Assembly: GCF_000260985.4 (NCBI RefSeq)
Contig: NC_017857.3
Coordinates: 1,550,001-1,614,000, forward strand
Direction of reading: 5' to 3'
DNA from: Methylophaga nitratireducenticrescens
GTDB taxonomy: Bacteria; Pseudomonadota; Gammaproteobacteria; Nitrosococcales; Methylophagaceae
DNA: 64,000 bases
Shown here in pieces: positions 1 through 6,678 of the stretch (position 1 is its first letter; every line of letters starts with the position of its first letter). Under the pieces are notes generated by a model. It ran no database searches, was not told the origin of the DNA, and worked only from the letters and a program-made list of their open reading frames with translations. Position numbers and translations under genes: made by a program.

Positions 1-35
1 CGACCACGATATTTCGATTAGTACTGAGTAATATT

Positions 36-371
36 ATGAATGACAATCAGGTACATCCTTTTACCGCAGAAGACTTGAAAGAAGACGTGATCGAGATGCT
101 CAAAACCATCTACGATCCAGAAATCCCGGTCAATATCTATGAACTGGGATTGATTTACCAGATTGACGTCAGCGACTCCGGAAATGTGGTGATTCAAATG
201 ACGCTTACTGCTCCCGGTTGCCCGGTTGCACAAACTTTTCCAGGCGATGTGGAAAACAAGATCCGCAGTATCGATGGGGTTAATAAGGTGCATGTCGAAC
301 TGGTCTGGGATCCACCCTGGACACGCGATCAAATGAGTGAAGCTGCGCAATTGCAACTGGGTATGTTCTGA
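36..371 (+). CDS. SufT-like Fe-S cluster assembly factor (MIP18/DUF59 family)
   Basis: A 111-residue cytosolic protein of the MIP18/DUF59 (PaaD, SufT) family, which takes part in maturation of Fe-S proteins. The family signature YDPEIPVNIYELGLIY starts near residue 25, the APGCP motif carries the conserved cysteine at about residue 62, and the conserved VWDPPWT segment lies near the C-terminus. The length fits stand-alone SufT-like proteins. It begins 36 bases into the window, so the upstream partner genes (often suf genes) lie outside and cannot be checked. An antisense reading frame over the same bases is a shadow. Family assignment is firm; the exact role (SufT rather than another DUF59 protein) is inferred. 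Confidence 0.9.
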   Translation: MNDNQVHPFTAEDLKEDVIEMLKTIYDPEIPVNIYELGLIYQIDVSDSGNVVIQMTLTAPGCPVAQTFPGDVENKIRSIDGVNKVHVELVWDPPWTRDQMSEAAQLQLGMF

Positions 372-404
372 AGCCGCCCGGTTGAAAGCGAATCGAATTC
401 AGGC

Positions 405-438
405 AAAAAAAAACCGTGGATAATCAATTTATCCACGG
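405..438 (-). terminator. Strong intrinsic terminator reading on the minus strand
   Basis: A perfect 10-bp stem (414-423 with 429-438, loop TCAAT) is preceded on the plus strand by nine A residues (405-413). This gives a hairpin plus T-tract only for minus-strand transcripts. On the plus strand the stem is followed by TAACTCAG, so it would be a weak terminator for the SufT-like gene. Confidence 0.6.
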
Positions 439-811
439 TAACTCAGATCGCATGACCAATCTGAAGAGGTAACTAACTTTACGACTACAGTAAGCAACTA
501 TTTCAGGGCTTCGCCCCGAGAGAATCTCATTAGCAAGCTGTCGAAGTTAATCATAGTGATCTCAATGCTCGCCGCATATAGGAGGAATTCCTTTTTATTC
601 TCCAGTAAAGCCATTAATTTTGATTATTTAAAAATCCCTCCTCATCATCAAAATCCAAATTATTTTCTGCCTGTAAGCTGTCATAAATTTCACTCCCAAA
701 ATAAATAGGGATTTTTTCCTAATGCCTAACAGGAAGTCCTTCTCCTATTATGTGCGCACTTTTCCATCAGTTTTTAGGGCGAGACAGTTGCCGTCATCAG
801 GAGAATAAGAA
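439..811. other. Gap of about 370 bases without a recognised gene
   Basis: No convincing protein-coding frame was found. The stretch has a short GGGC-TTCG-CCC hairpin near 507-518, an AGGAATTCCT palindrome near 583, and AT-rich DNA at 600-720. It must contain the promoter of the downstream ligase gene. The minus-strand terminator at 405-438 leaves room for a small minus-strand transcript here, but no other evidence for one was found. Confidence 0.4.
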
Positions 812-2584
812 GTGAGTGACACCGCAGAAAACCCCGGCTTTAAAATAAACAAAATCACCATGCTGGCCTGTGGCCTGCTCGCTCTGGTCTGTGTGGTACC
901 GTTTCTGATTCCCCATCATCGGATCCCGCTGACCACTTTTTACAATCAGTGGGCTGCCATCGCGCTAAGCACATTGGCCATCATTTTTCTGTTACACAAG
1001 CGATCCTGGAAAGCGATGCAGATCCCCTGGCTCGCGCTTGCACCTTTGGGATTATGGGGCATTGTGTTGATTCAGTATCAACTGGGGTTCTTTGGTTACT
1101 GGCAGCAAACATTTTTAATCAGTCTGTTGCTGTTATGGGCTTCGCTGCTGATAGTCGTTGGGGCGCAGTTAAAACAACTCGTCACGATGGAAAAACTGGT
1201 GCCGGTTCTGGGGTGGGCATTCGTTATTGGCGGGCTGTTATCGGCATTTATTGTTGTATTGCAATATATCGGCTGGGACGATTCAGGATTCATCCTACGC
1301 CACAAATCAGGTGGCTTCGCGGCCAACCTCGGTCAGGTCAATCATTTGGCAACCTATTTGGGAATCGCGCTGGGCTCTTTGTTATATCTGTATCTGAGCC
1401 GGCGAATAAACATCTGGGCAGTGGCAATTACCGCCATCGTTTTTCTGATTGCTCTTGCTTTAACCGGCCAACGTATGAGCTGGCTATATGTGGTCTTATT
1501 GTCAGTTGGTGGCTGGCTGGTCGCCAGAAAATCTACCCAGTGGCATATTCACTTTGTCTCCAGTCGACTGTTATGGCTGATTCCGATATTTATTGTGGTG
1601 CAGCTTCTGTTGCCTCTGCTAAGTATGGAGATGCCAGCGATGCCTGCTGAACGGATCGCGGCCTCGATGAAAGGTGAATCGATACGGTTACTCCTGTTGC
1701 AACAGGCGTGGGAAATGTTTATCCAGCATCCTCTCTGGGGCGTCGGTTGGGGGCAGTTTGGCTGGCATAACTTTGAAATGACGCAACAGTATCCAGGACT
1801 ACAAGGCTATGCCGACCATGCGCATAACCTGTTGTTACATCTGCTGGCTGAAACCGGCATTTTTGGCGGTTTGATTTTGTTATCAGCCATTGTGTACTGG
1901 TTCTGGCAGCAGCGCGGGGTCGTGATCTCGGCAGAGCGCTGGTGGCTGTATGCCACTCTGGCGGTGTTTGCCATACACAGCCTGCTTGAATATCCGTTGT
2001 GGTATGCCTATTTTCTGGGTATCGCCGCTTTGGTGACAGGGATGAGTTCTGAGAGAAATATCACACTGAAGATGAATCTGGGTGTGCCTGTTGCCGCCAT
2101 GGTGCTGGTTTTCAGTGTGTTTATGCTGGGCAACACCTTTAGCCAATATAGCAAAGTGGAAAACTGGTACACCCAGGGCAGAATGGGCTTATTTTCCGAT
2201 GAACAGGCCGTACCGTTACTCTACGAAATGGCTGAAACCCGTGATAAATCGCTATTTGCACCCTATCTGGATCTGGTGATTGTTCGTGCACTGCCAGATA
2301 CCCCGGAAGTCATTCCGGACAAACTCGCAATGAATACACAGCTTATGCAGTATCTGCCGGGCGAGGAAGAGGTCTATAACCAGGTGACACTGCTGGCATT
2401 ATCCGGTCAGTCTGAAGCCGCTGCCAGGCAGTTGGATTTGGCGATGCAGCATTATCCAAAATACATGGATAAATACTGGAAAGTCGCTACCAGAGGGTTA
2501 CTGGTAGGTGGCCATAAGCAGCTGTTTCCTCTGATTCAACAACTGCAGGACTATCAGGATATGGCTTATCCTCTCGAGCCCTGA
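812..2584 (+). CDS. PglL-type O-oligosaccharyltransferase / O-antigen ligase family protein (first copy)
   Basis: A 590-residue polytopic inner-membrane protein of the Wzy_C/PglL superfamily. Such proteins transfer lipid-linked glycans in the periplasm to pilins or other proteins, or to lipid A core. About ten hydrophobic segments occupy residues 15-425. The motif GQVNHLATYLG (about residue 173) and the periplasmic-loop motif DHAHNLLLHLLAETG (about residue 337) are typical of PglL rather than WaaL. A soluble C-terminal region of about 150 residues resembles the Wzy_C_2 part of PglL. The start is GTG at 812, with AGGAG about 8 bases upstream. It precedes three pseudopilin genes, which suggests that one or more pseudopilins are its acceptors (inference). 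A second member of the family sits at 58072-59781. Confidence 0.85.
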   Translation: MSDTAENPGFKINKITMLACGLLALVCVVPFLIPHHRIPLTTFYNQWAAIALSTLAIIFLLHKRSWKAMQIPWLALAPLGLWGIVLIQYQLGFFGYWQQTFLISLLLLWASLLIVVGAQLKQLVTMEKLVPVLGWAFVIGGLLSAFIVVLQYIGWDDSGFILRHKSGGFAANLGQVNHLATYLGIALGSLLYLYLSRRINIWAVAITAIVFLIALALTGQRMSWLYVVLLSVGGWLVARKSTQWHIHFVSSRLLWLIPIFIVVQLLLPLLSMEMPAMPAERIAASMKGESIRLLLLQQAWEMFIQHPLWGVGWGQFGWHNFEMTQQYPGLQGYADHAHNLLLHLLAETGIFGGLILLSAIVYWFWQQRGVVISAERWWLYATLAVFAIHSLLEYPLWYAYFLGIAALVTGMSSERNITLKMNLGVPVAAMVLVFSVFMLGNTFSQYSKVENWYTQGRMGLFSDEQAVPLLYEMAETRDKSLFAPYLDLVIVRALPDTPEVIPDKLAMNTQLMQYLPGEEEVYNQVTLLALSGQSEAAARQLDLAMQHYPKYMDKYWKVATRGLLVGGHKQLFPLIQQLQDYQDMAYPLEP

Positions 2585-2596
2585 TTTCTGCTAAGC

Positions 2597-2637
2597 GCTG
2601 CCAAATGGTTTTTGGCTATTTGGTAGCCTTATTTTTT
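2597..2637 (+). terminator. Intrinsic terminator after the first ligase gene
   Basis: A 10-bp stem with one G-T pair (2597-2606 with 2618-2627) is followed by TTATTTTTT. It lies 13 bases after the ligase stop codon and separates it from the pseudopilin genes. Confidence 0.75.
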
Positions 2638-2904
2638 CCCATTTATCCGTAATTTTTGTTCCTTAAATTGTCGGGAAATTGCCCTTTCAAGGAAGTATTT
2701 CCCGATTAAAACAATTTTTGGAACTTTTTTTCTGTTAAAAAATTAAGTTTTTTTGTGACGGATATATCATTTTAAAACAGTTATTTATTGGGTTTTGTTA
2801 AGTGAGTCTCTAATTCCTGCGAAAAATAAGGAAATTCTCCTATAGGGAATAAATTCCCGTTTCTCTACTATCCAACTCACCGAAACAAATCAGAGCCGTA
2901 AAAC
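2638..2904. other. AT-rich intergenic region with two palindromes
   Basis: There is no gene. A perfect 9-bp inverted repeat (2671-2679 with 2697-2705, TCGGGAAAT arms) and a second palindrome GGGAAT-AA-ATTCCC (2845-2858) share the GGGAAT/ATTCCC core. Both lie upstream of the small gene at 2905. They could be operator sites for one regulator or RNA hairpins; the sequence does not decide. Confidence 0.4.
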
Positions 2905-3135
2905 ATGACAAGTACAACAGAAACCACCGTCAAACCACTCAAGTACAAATTGATGGAGCTGGTCGATGATGTATTGGCGCATGACGGTTTTGGTGATATT
3001 CGGATTGAGGTGAAAATCCTCAAACGCCGTCAGAAAGAGGTGATTTTGCATTGTGGTAAGCAGTACCGTTTTGTTGTCGACATGCCGGATGTGGCCGAGG
3101 TGCATACCTCCAAACATCACGCAGTATCAAATTAA
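2905..3135 (+). CDS. Small protein of unknown function upstream of the pseudopilins
   Basis: A 76-residue hydrophilic protein with no signal peptide or membrane segment; I do not recognise its family. The N-terminal 12 residues are Thr/Glu rich. The core alternates acidic and basic stretches (LMELVDDVLAHDGFG, then IRIEVKILKRRQKEV), and a single Cys sits in the segment ILHCGKQYRF. It stands alone between the ligase terminator and the pseudopilin operon, about 190 bases before the first pilin gene. An antisense frame of equal length covers the same bases. The plus frame is preferred because it matches the local gene direction and has a normal mixed composition. No strong ribosome binding site is visible. 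Function unknown; a regulator of the locus is one possibility. Confidence 0.5.
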   Translation: MTSTTETTVKPLKYKLMELVDDVLAHDGFGDIRIEVKILKRRQKEVILHCGKQYRFVVDMPDVAEVHTSKHHAVSN

Positions 3136-3325
3136 ACGTCGTTCAAATGAATCTCCCAGTTCTAAACAAAATGCGTAAAAAGCCTGCTCATCACAAAGCA
3201 AAAAGACTCAATCAGGCGGTGAATGTTGAATGTGTGTGGGGCACATCACGTACATAAAAAAATTAAATCCAGATGACCAACAGGCTGTATGGGGCAGCTG
3301 CGGCATTCAACAGAGAGACTAAAAA

Positions 3326-4468
3326 ATGAACATTAAACAAATGAAATCTATGGTCAGCCGTTTCCGTCACGCTGATTTCTCTGGTGTAAAAGACCCGGTT
3401 ATGCGTGCAAAAGCTCAAAAACTGCAAGCAAAACAAAAAGGTTTTACGCTGCTGGAATTACTGGTTGTTATTACCCTGTTGGCTATCCTGGCGACTGGTG
3501 CTTTGGTTGCGTATGACGGTGCAGGGGATAAAGCCCAGTCATCTAAAGCTGCTAATACCACCGCAGTATTAGACCAAGGTGTTCGTGCATATCGTGCCGT
3601 AACACAAGCTTATCCAAACCAAATGGATAACCTTGCAAATCCGAAAGTAGCAAATGCGGCTGCGACTGTTTCAGTAGCTGGTAATAAAGCACAAATTGAA
3701 GATGGGTTTATTCCTGAAAGATTACAACGCATTCTGGGTAGTCTTGATCTGGCTGCAGCTGCCTCTGGTGTTGGTGGTGAGTTCTCCGATCTAGAAGATT
3801 ATTTTGAATCAAAGTTTGGTATGGATGAAATTCAACATGTTTTCGGTACTGGAAAAGGCTTGAATGGTGCAATCGGTGGTGGAGTTGAACCAAACCGTGC
3901 TCATAATGAGGGCACTAACCCTCCTGACGGTAATAATGGCGCTATTGAAACTGAGTATGGTGATTTTGGTGGTGGTGACGCTGATGAACCTGATTATATC
4001 TCTATATTAGCTTCACAGGCTAATAAGGATAATGTTACGGGCACGTTAGATTGTACTGTTGGAGGGGAAGATATTACTACTACTTGGTGGGATCCTGAAA
4101 CTGAATCAACAGGTACAGCTGACCCATTAGTTATTAATTCAATCAATGATGCGTTGAGTACTGAGCGCTGTAACTTAGTATTGGCTCTTGGTTTTGGTGG
4201 TGATGCTGCACAAGCAACAGTGGATTCAGCTGCAGGTGTTATTCAGGCCCCTACTTACAGTAGCGCCAATGTTAATCCAGCTGTTAATTACTCTAGATAT
4301 ATTGGTTTATTCCTACTCGCTTCAGGTGAAAAAGGTGATGTTGATACTACTGATGGCGTGAATAATTTAGTTGCAGAAAACTTCCTGCCACGTCCACGTC
4401 TGCTGGGCTTCATTGACACCGAAGGTAACACTATCGATGCCAATATCGCTGCAGCAACTCAAGACTAA
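3326..4468 (+). CDS. GspG-like pseudopilin 1, long leader and large variable domain
   Basis: A 380-residue protein with a class III (prepilin peptidase) signal. A 39-residue positively charged leader ends in KQKG, followed by FTLLELLVVITLLAILATG with Glu at +5. Cleavage is expected between Gly39 and Phe40. The hydrophobic helix is GspG-like, but the protein is more than twice the usual GspG length (about 145). The mature part holds a Gly/Asp/Asn-rich region (about residues 180-230) and two Cys (about 240 and 290) that could form a disulfide. DNA from about 3850 to 4330 is visibly richer in A+T than the helix-coding part. AGAGAG precedes the ATG. It is the first of three tandem pseudopilins and is followed by its own terminator, so it may be the major subunit (inference). 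Confidence 0.8.
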   Translation: MNIKQMKSMVSRFRHADFSGVKDPVMRAKAQKLQAKQKGFTLLELLVVITLLAILATGALVAYDGAGDKAQSSKAANTTAVLDQGVRAYRAVTQAYPNQMDNLANPKVANAAATVSVAGNKAQIEDGFIPERLQRILGSLDLAAAASGVGGEFSDLEDYFESKFGMDEIQHVFGTGKGLNGAIGGGVEPNRAHNEGTNPPDGNNGAIETEYGDFGGGDADEPDYISILASQANKDNVTGTLDCTVGGEDITTTWWDPETESTGTADPLVINSINDALSTERCNLVLALGFGGDAAQATVDSAAGVIQAPTYSSANVNPAVNYSRYIGLFLLASGEKGDVDTTDGVNNLVAENFLPRPRLLGFIDTEGNTIDANIAAATQD

Positions 4469-4496
4469 TTTTAATTAGAACCTTGAAATTTAACTT

Positions 4497-4527
4497 GGGG
4501 CAGGCGCTGCCTGCCCCTTGTTTATTT
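4497..4527 (+). terminator. Intrinsic terminator between pseudopilin 1 and the rest of the locus
   Basis: A perfect 9-bp GC-rich stem (4497-4505 with 4509-4517, loop GCT) is followed by TTGTTTATTT. It lies 29 bases after the stop of pseudopilin 1. It should either end most transcripts there or act as an attenuator that lets less message through to the downstream genes. Confidence 0.75.
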
Positions 4528-4584
4528 AAACCGGAAAAACAGTTCATTGCGTTAAAGCCAGCAATCTTTAACAGAATGATCTTG

Positions 4585-4714
4585 GTAGGTTGGGCTGAGG
4601 TACGAAGCCCAACAAAACCAACAAAAGACAAACGCTGATCACCCACAACGGTGAAAGCAATAAAAATTGGAACCTGACCCGTAGGTTGGGTTGAGGCACG
4701 AAACCCAACAAAAC
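4585..4714 (+). repeat. Two copies of a dispersed GTAGGTTGGG palindromic repeat
   Basis: Copy 1 (4585-4620) and copy 2 (4681-4714) share GTAGGTTGGG, then TGAGG, CACGAA or TACGAA, and CCCAACAAAACC. Each folds as an 8-bp hairpin: 4589-4596 with 4606-4613, and 4685-4692 with 4702-4709. The stems differ by a compensatory pair change (GGGCT/AGCCC against GGGTT/AACCC). A diverged third copy occurs at 57821-57850. They fill the 350-base gap between pseudopilins 1 and 2; no gene is seen in that gap. Confidence 0.75.
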
Positions 4715-4818
4715 CCTGATACAGGAGTATCAGCCAGAACAACAACAGGTTTTGATAAACAGGAAATCAAAACCCGGCAATTTGAATTGATGGCCTGCCA
4801 CACATCGGGAACAAGTAA

Positions 4819-5673
4819 ATGAGGTGTTTATTGTTTTACCGACAATTAAAACCGAGCAAACCCATCCGTCTGCCCGGCAATACTGCACATAATCGGCAGC
4901 AATCAAGCTTTTCTTTACATCCAAAAAACAAAATGGCAGGTGTCACGCTGCTTGAACTTTTGGCTGTAATCACTTTATTAGCCATTCTTGCCACAGGTGC
5001 CTTAGTCGCATTTGATGGTGTTGATGATGAAGCTAGATATAGTTTGACTCAATTTGAAATTGAAGAGATCAGAAAAGCACTACTTCAATTTCGACATGAT
5101 AGTGGATCAAAATATTTTCCAAAACAAGGGATATATGACTGCGATGATGATCCAGATGGTGATAGTAATACACCAAATCCAGAGCTTAACTTTCCAAATC
5201 ATATTTCAAGTTATAGCCAAAGTGAAAAAGTTGATTGGTGTAAACACCCAGCCAACTTCTGGATGTTGTTTGAAAATCCGTTAACAAACAACGATTGGGA
5301 TCCTGATACCAAAAGAGGGTGGAATGGACCGTATATTAGGAGAAAAGATAGGTTTCTTGATATTGAGCTTCGAATTCCAGACAAACTCTCTGTTTCTTCA
5401 ATCGTGAATGTATGGGGCATCGCAGATACTTTTGAAACTAGACAATACCGTCCAGATAAGCCTGGCAAAGATAGAGGCATTTATTGGTTTGACGACACAG
5501 TTTCTGCTATTCCATTTGAGCTATACGGTAACCCTTATTTAGCATTCGAGCTTAATGATCCTGATTCCGCAAGGGTCATGAGCACGGGGCCTAACGGTAT
5601 AAATGAAAGTACCGGGTCAATCGATCCTTGCGATAGTCGTGGGGACGATATTGTCCTGTGTTTATTGCGCTAA
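4819..5673 (+). CDS. GspG-like pseudopilin 2
   Basis: A 284-residue pseudopilin. From ATG 4819 the leader is about 41 residues, ending in NKMAG before VTLLELLAVITLLAILATG. Glu is at +5 but the first mature residue is Val instead of the usual Phe. The helix is nearly identical to that of pseudopilin 1. The mature part keeps GspG-like signatures (GWNGPYIRR near residue 170, YGNPYLAFEL near 235, ARVMSTGPNG near 253). Several Cys are present. An ATG at 4933 would give a very short leader but has no ribosome binding site. The stop is directly followed by the next gene. Base composition is A+T rich after about 5040. Family assignment is firm; the start is less so. Confidence 0.8.
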   Translation: MRCLLFYRQLKPSKPIRLPGNTAHNRQQSSFSLHPKNKMAGVTLLELLAVITLLAILATGALVAFDGVDDEARYSLTQFEIEEIRKALLQFRHDSGSKYFPKQGIYDCDDDPDGDSNTPNPELNFPNHISSYSQSEKVDWCKHPANFWMLFENPLTNNDWDPDTKRGWNGPYIRRKDRFLDIELRIPDKLSVSSIVNVWGIADTFETRQYRPDKPGKDRGIYWFDDTVSAIPFELYGNPYLAFELNDPDSARVMSTGPNGINESTGSIDPCDSRGDDIVLCLLR

Positions 5674-6678
5674 GTGAGATGGATGATGATCAGCTACTTG
5701 TCTCACCTCACATCTTTCACCATGCCTGAACGATATCAGTTGGCTGCCCAGAGTCAGCGTGGTTTCACCTTACTCGAAATGGTGCTGGTACTGTTCCTGA
5801 TTGGCTTGCTCGCGTCAGCCGGTTTGTTGTTTACCGAAGGTGTTGAAGATCAAGCCAAATACGACGAAACCAAACGCCGGATGGAGTTGATCCGTAAAGC
5901 CATTATCGGCGACTCCACACGCACGATTAATGGTGCGCCTGAAATCAGCGGTTTTGCTGCTGATATGGGGCGGCTTCCTGGTTGTATAAAAGAACTATTG
6001 GTGAATAAAAATTGTGATGGTTCTGAAATCGAAGATTGGGAAGTGGATCCAGATACCGGGATTGGGTTTGGTTGGAGAGGGCCTTACATCCAAACCATAG
6101 CAGACCGAAGTGGAGACGTTAAATTTCGGGATGGCTATGGTAATGATGACGATACAGAAAATTTTGGGTGGGAATGGCTTTTACTAGATGCGAGCAATAA
6201 CACTCTGAGCATGACCGAGGCCCAAAGCGCAGTAAAAGCGAATCTACAAAGCCTTGGGTTTGATGTGATCGACCCTGTAGATGATATTCCAAATGGTGAA
6301 ATTGAAGCTATCAGTAACTTAATAGCTCAGAACGATTGGTTGACGGACGATGGTTTGACAATATCTTTTTACAATACGTCATCCTTGAGTTCAGTTGATA
6401 TAGAGCTAGACAACTGGGACTTGAGCCTTAGCAGAAGCGATATTCCTGAGTTTATAAATTTATCAGTAGCCACTGCAGTTTCTTCTGTCACTGTTCAGCC
6501 CGAATCCTCAGTCGATGTAACGGCTAATTTTGAAAATAAAATTCCGATGGGGATTTATTTACTTACCTTGAATTGTAATCCCTCAAGCACTTGCCCAAGC
6601 AGTGTAACTACTCCTTATCAAATAGTTTTGTTGCCAAAACATCATATTGCTCCTTTCCCTTGGAGAATCTCACCGTAA
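5674..6678 (+). CDS. Pseudopilin 3 (GspG/GspH-like)
   Basis: A pseudopilin of up to 334 residues. The prepilin motif SQRG^FTLLEMVLVLFLIGLLASAG starts at about residue 28 from GTG 5674. ATG 5683 or ATG 5722 would give leaders of 27 or 14 residues, and the true start cannot be decided by eye. After the helix, EGVEDQAKYDETKRRMELI resembles the post-helix segment of GspG, followed by a GWRGPYIQ motif near residue 130. The C-terminal half (about 180-334) is unlike GspG and may be a separate beta-rich domain. The gene follows pseudopilin 2 without a gap and its stop overlaps the next start (TAATG). The distal DNA is A+T rich. Confidence 0.75.
   Translation: MRWMMISYLSHLTSFTMPERYQLAAQSQRGFTLLEMVLVLFLIGLLASAGLLFTEGVEDQAKYDETKRRMELIRKAIIGDSTRTINGAPEISGFAADMGRLPGCIKELLVNKNCDGSEIEDWEVDPDTGIGFGWRGPYIQTIADRSGDVKFRDGYGNDDDTENFGWEWLLLDASNNTLSMTEAQSAVKANLQSLGFDVIDPVDDIPNGEIEAISNLIAQNDWLTDDGLTISFYNTSSLSSVDIELDNWDLSLSRSDIPEFINLSVATAVSSVTVQPESSVDVTANFENKIPMGIYLLTLNCNPSSTCPSSVTTPYQIVLLPKHHIAPFPWRISP

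Noticed and set aside
949-1650. A 233-codon plus-strand frame inside the first ligase gene
   Set aside because: It overlaps strong membrane-protein coding in another frame, is rich in Arg, Cys, Ser and Trp in a random way, and matches no family pattern.
2890-3120. A 76-codon minus-strand frame opposite the small gene at 2905
   Set aside because: One of the two frames must be a shadow; the plus frame fits the local gene direction. The choice is not certain.
3230-3270. Possible sigma-54 site (GGGGCACATCACGT) before pseudopilin 1
   Set aside because: The -12 GC is missing at the required distance.
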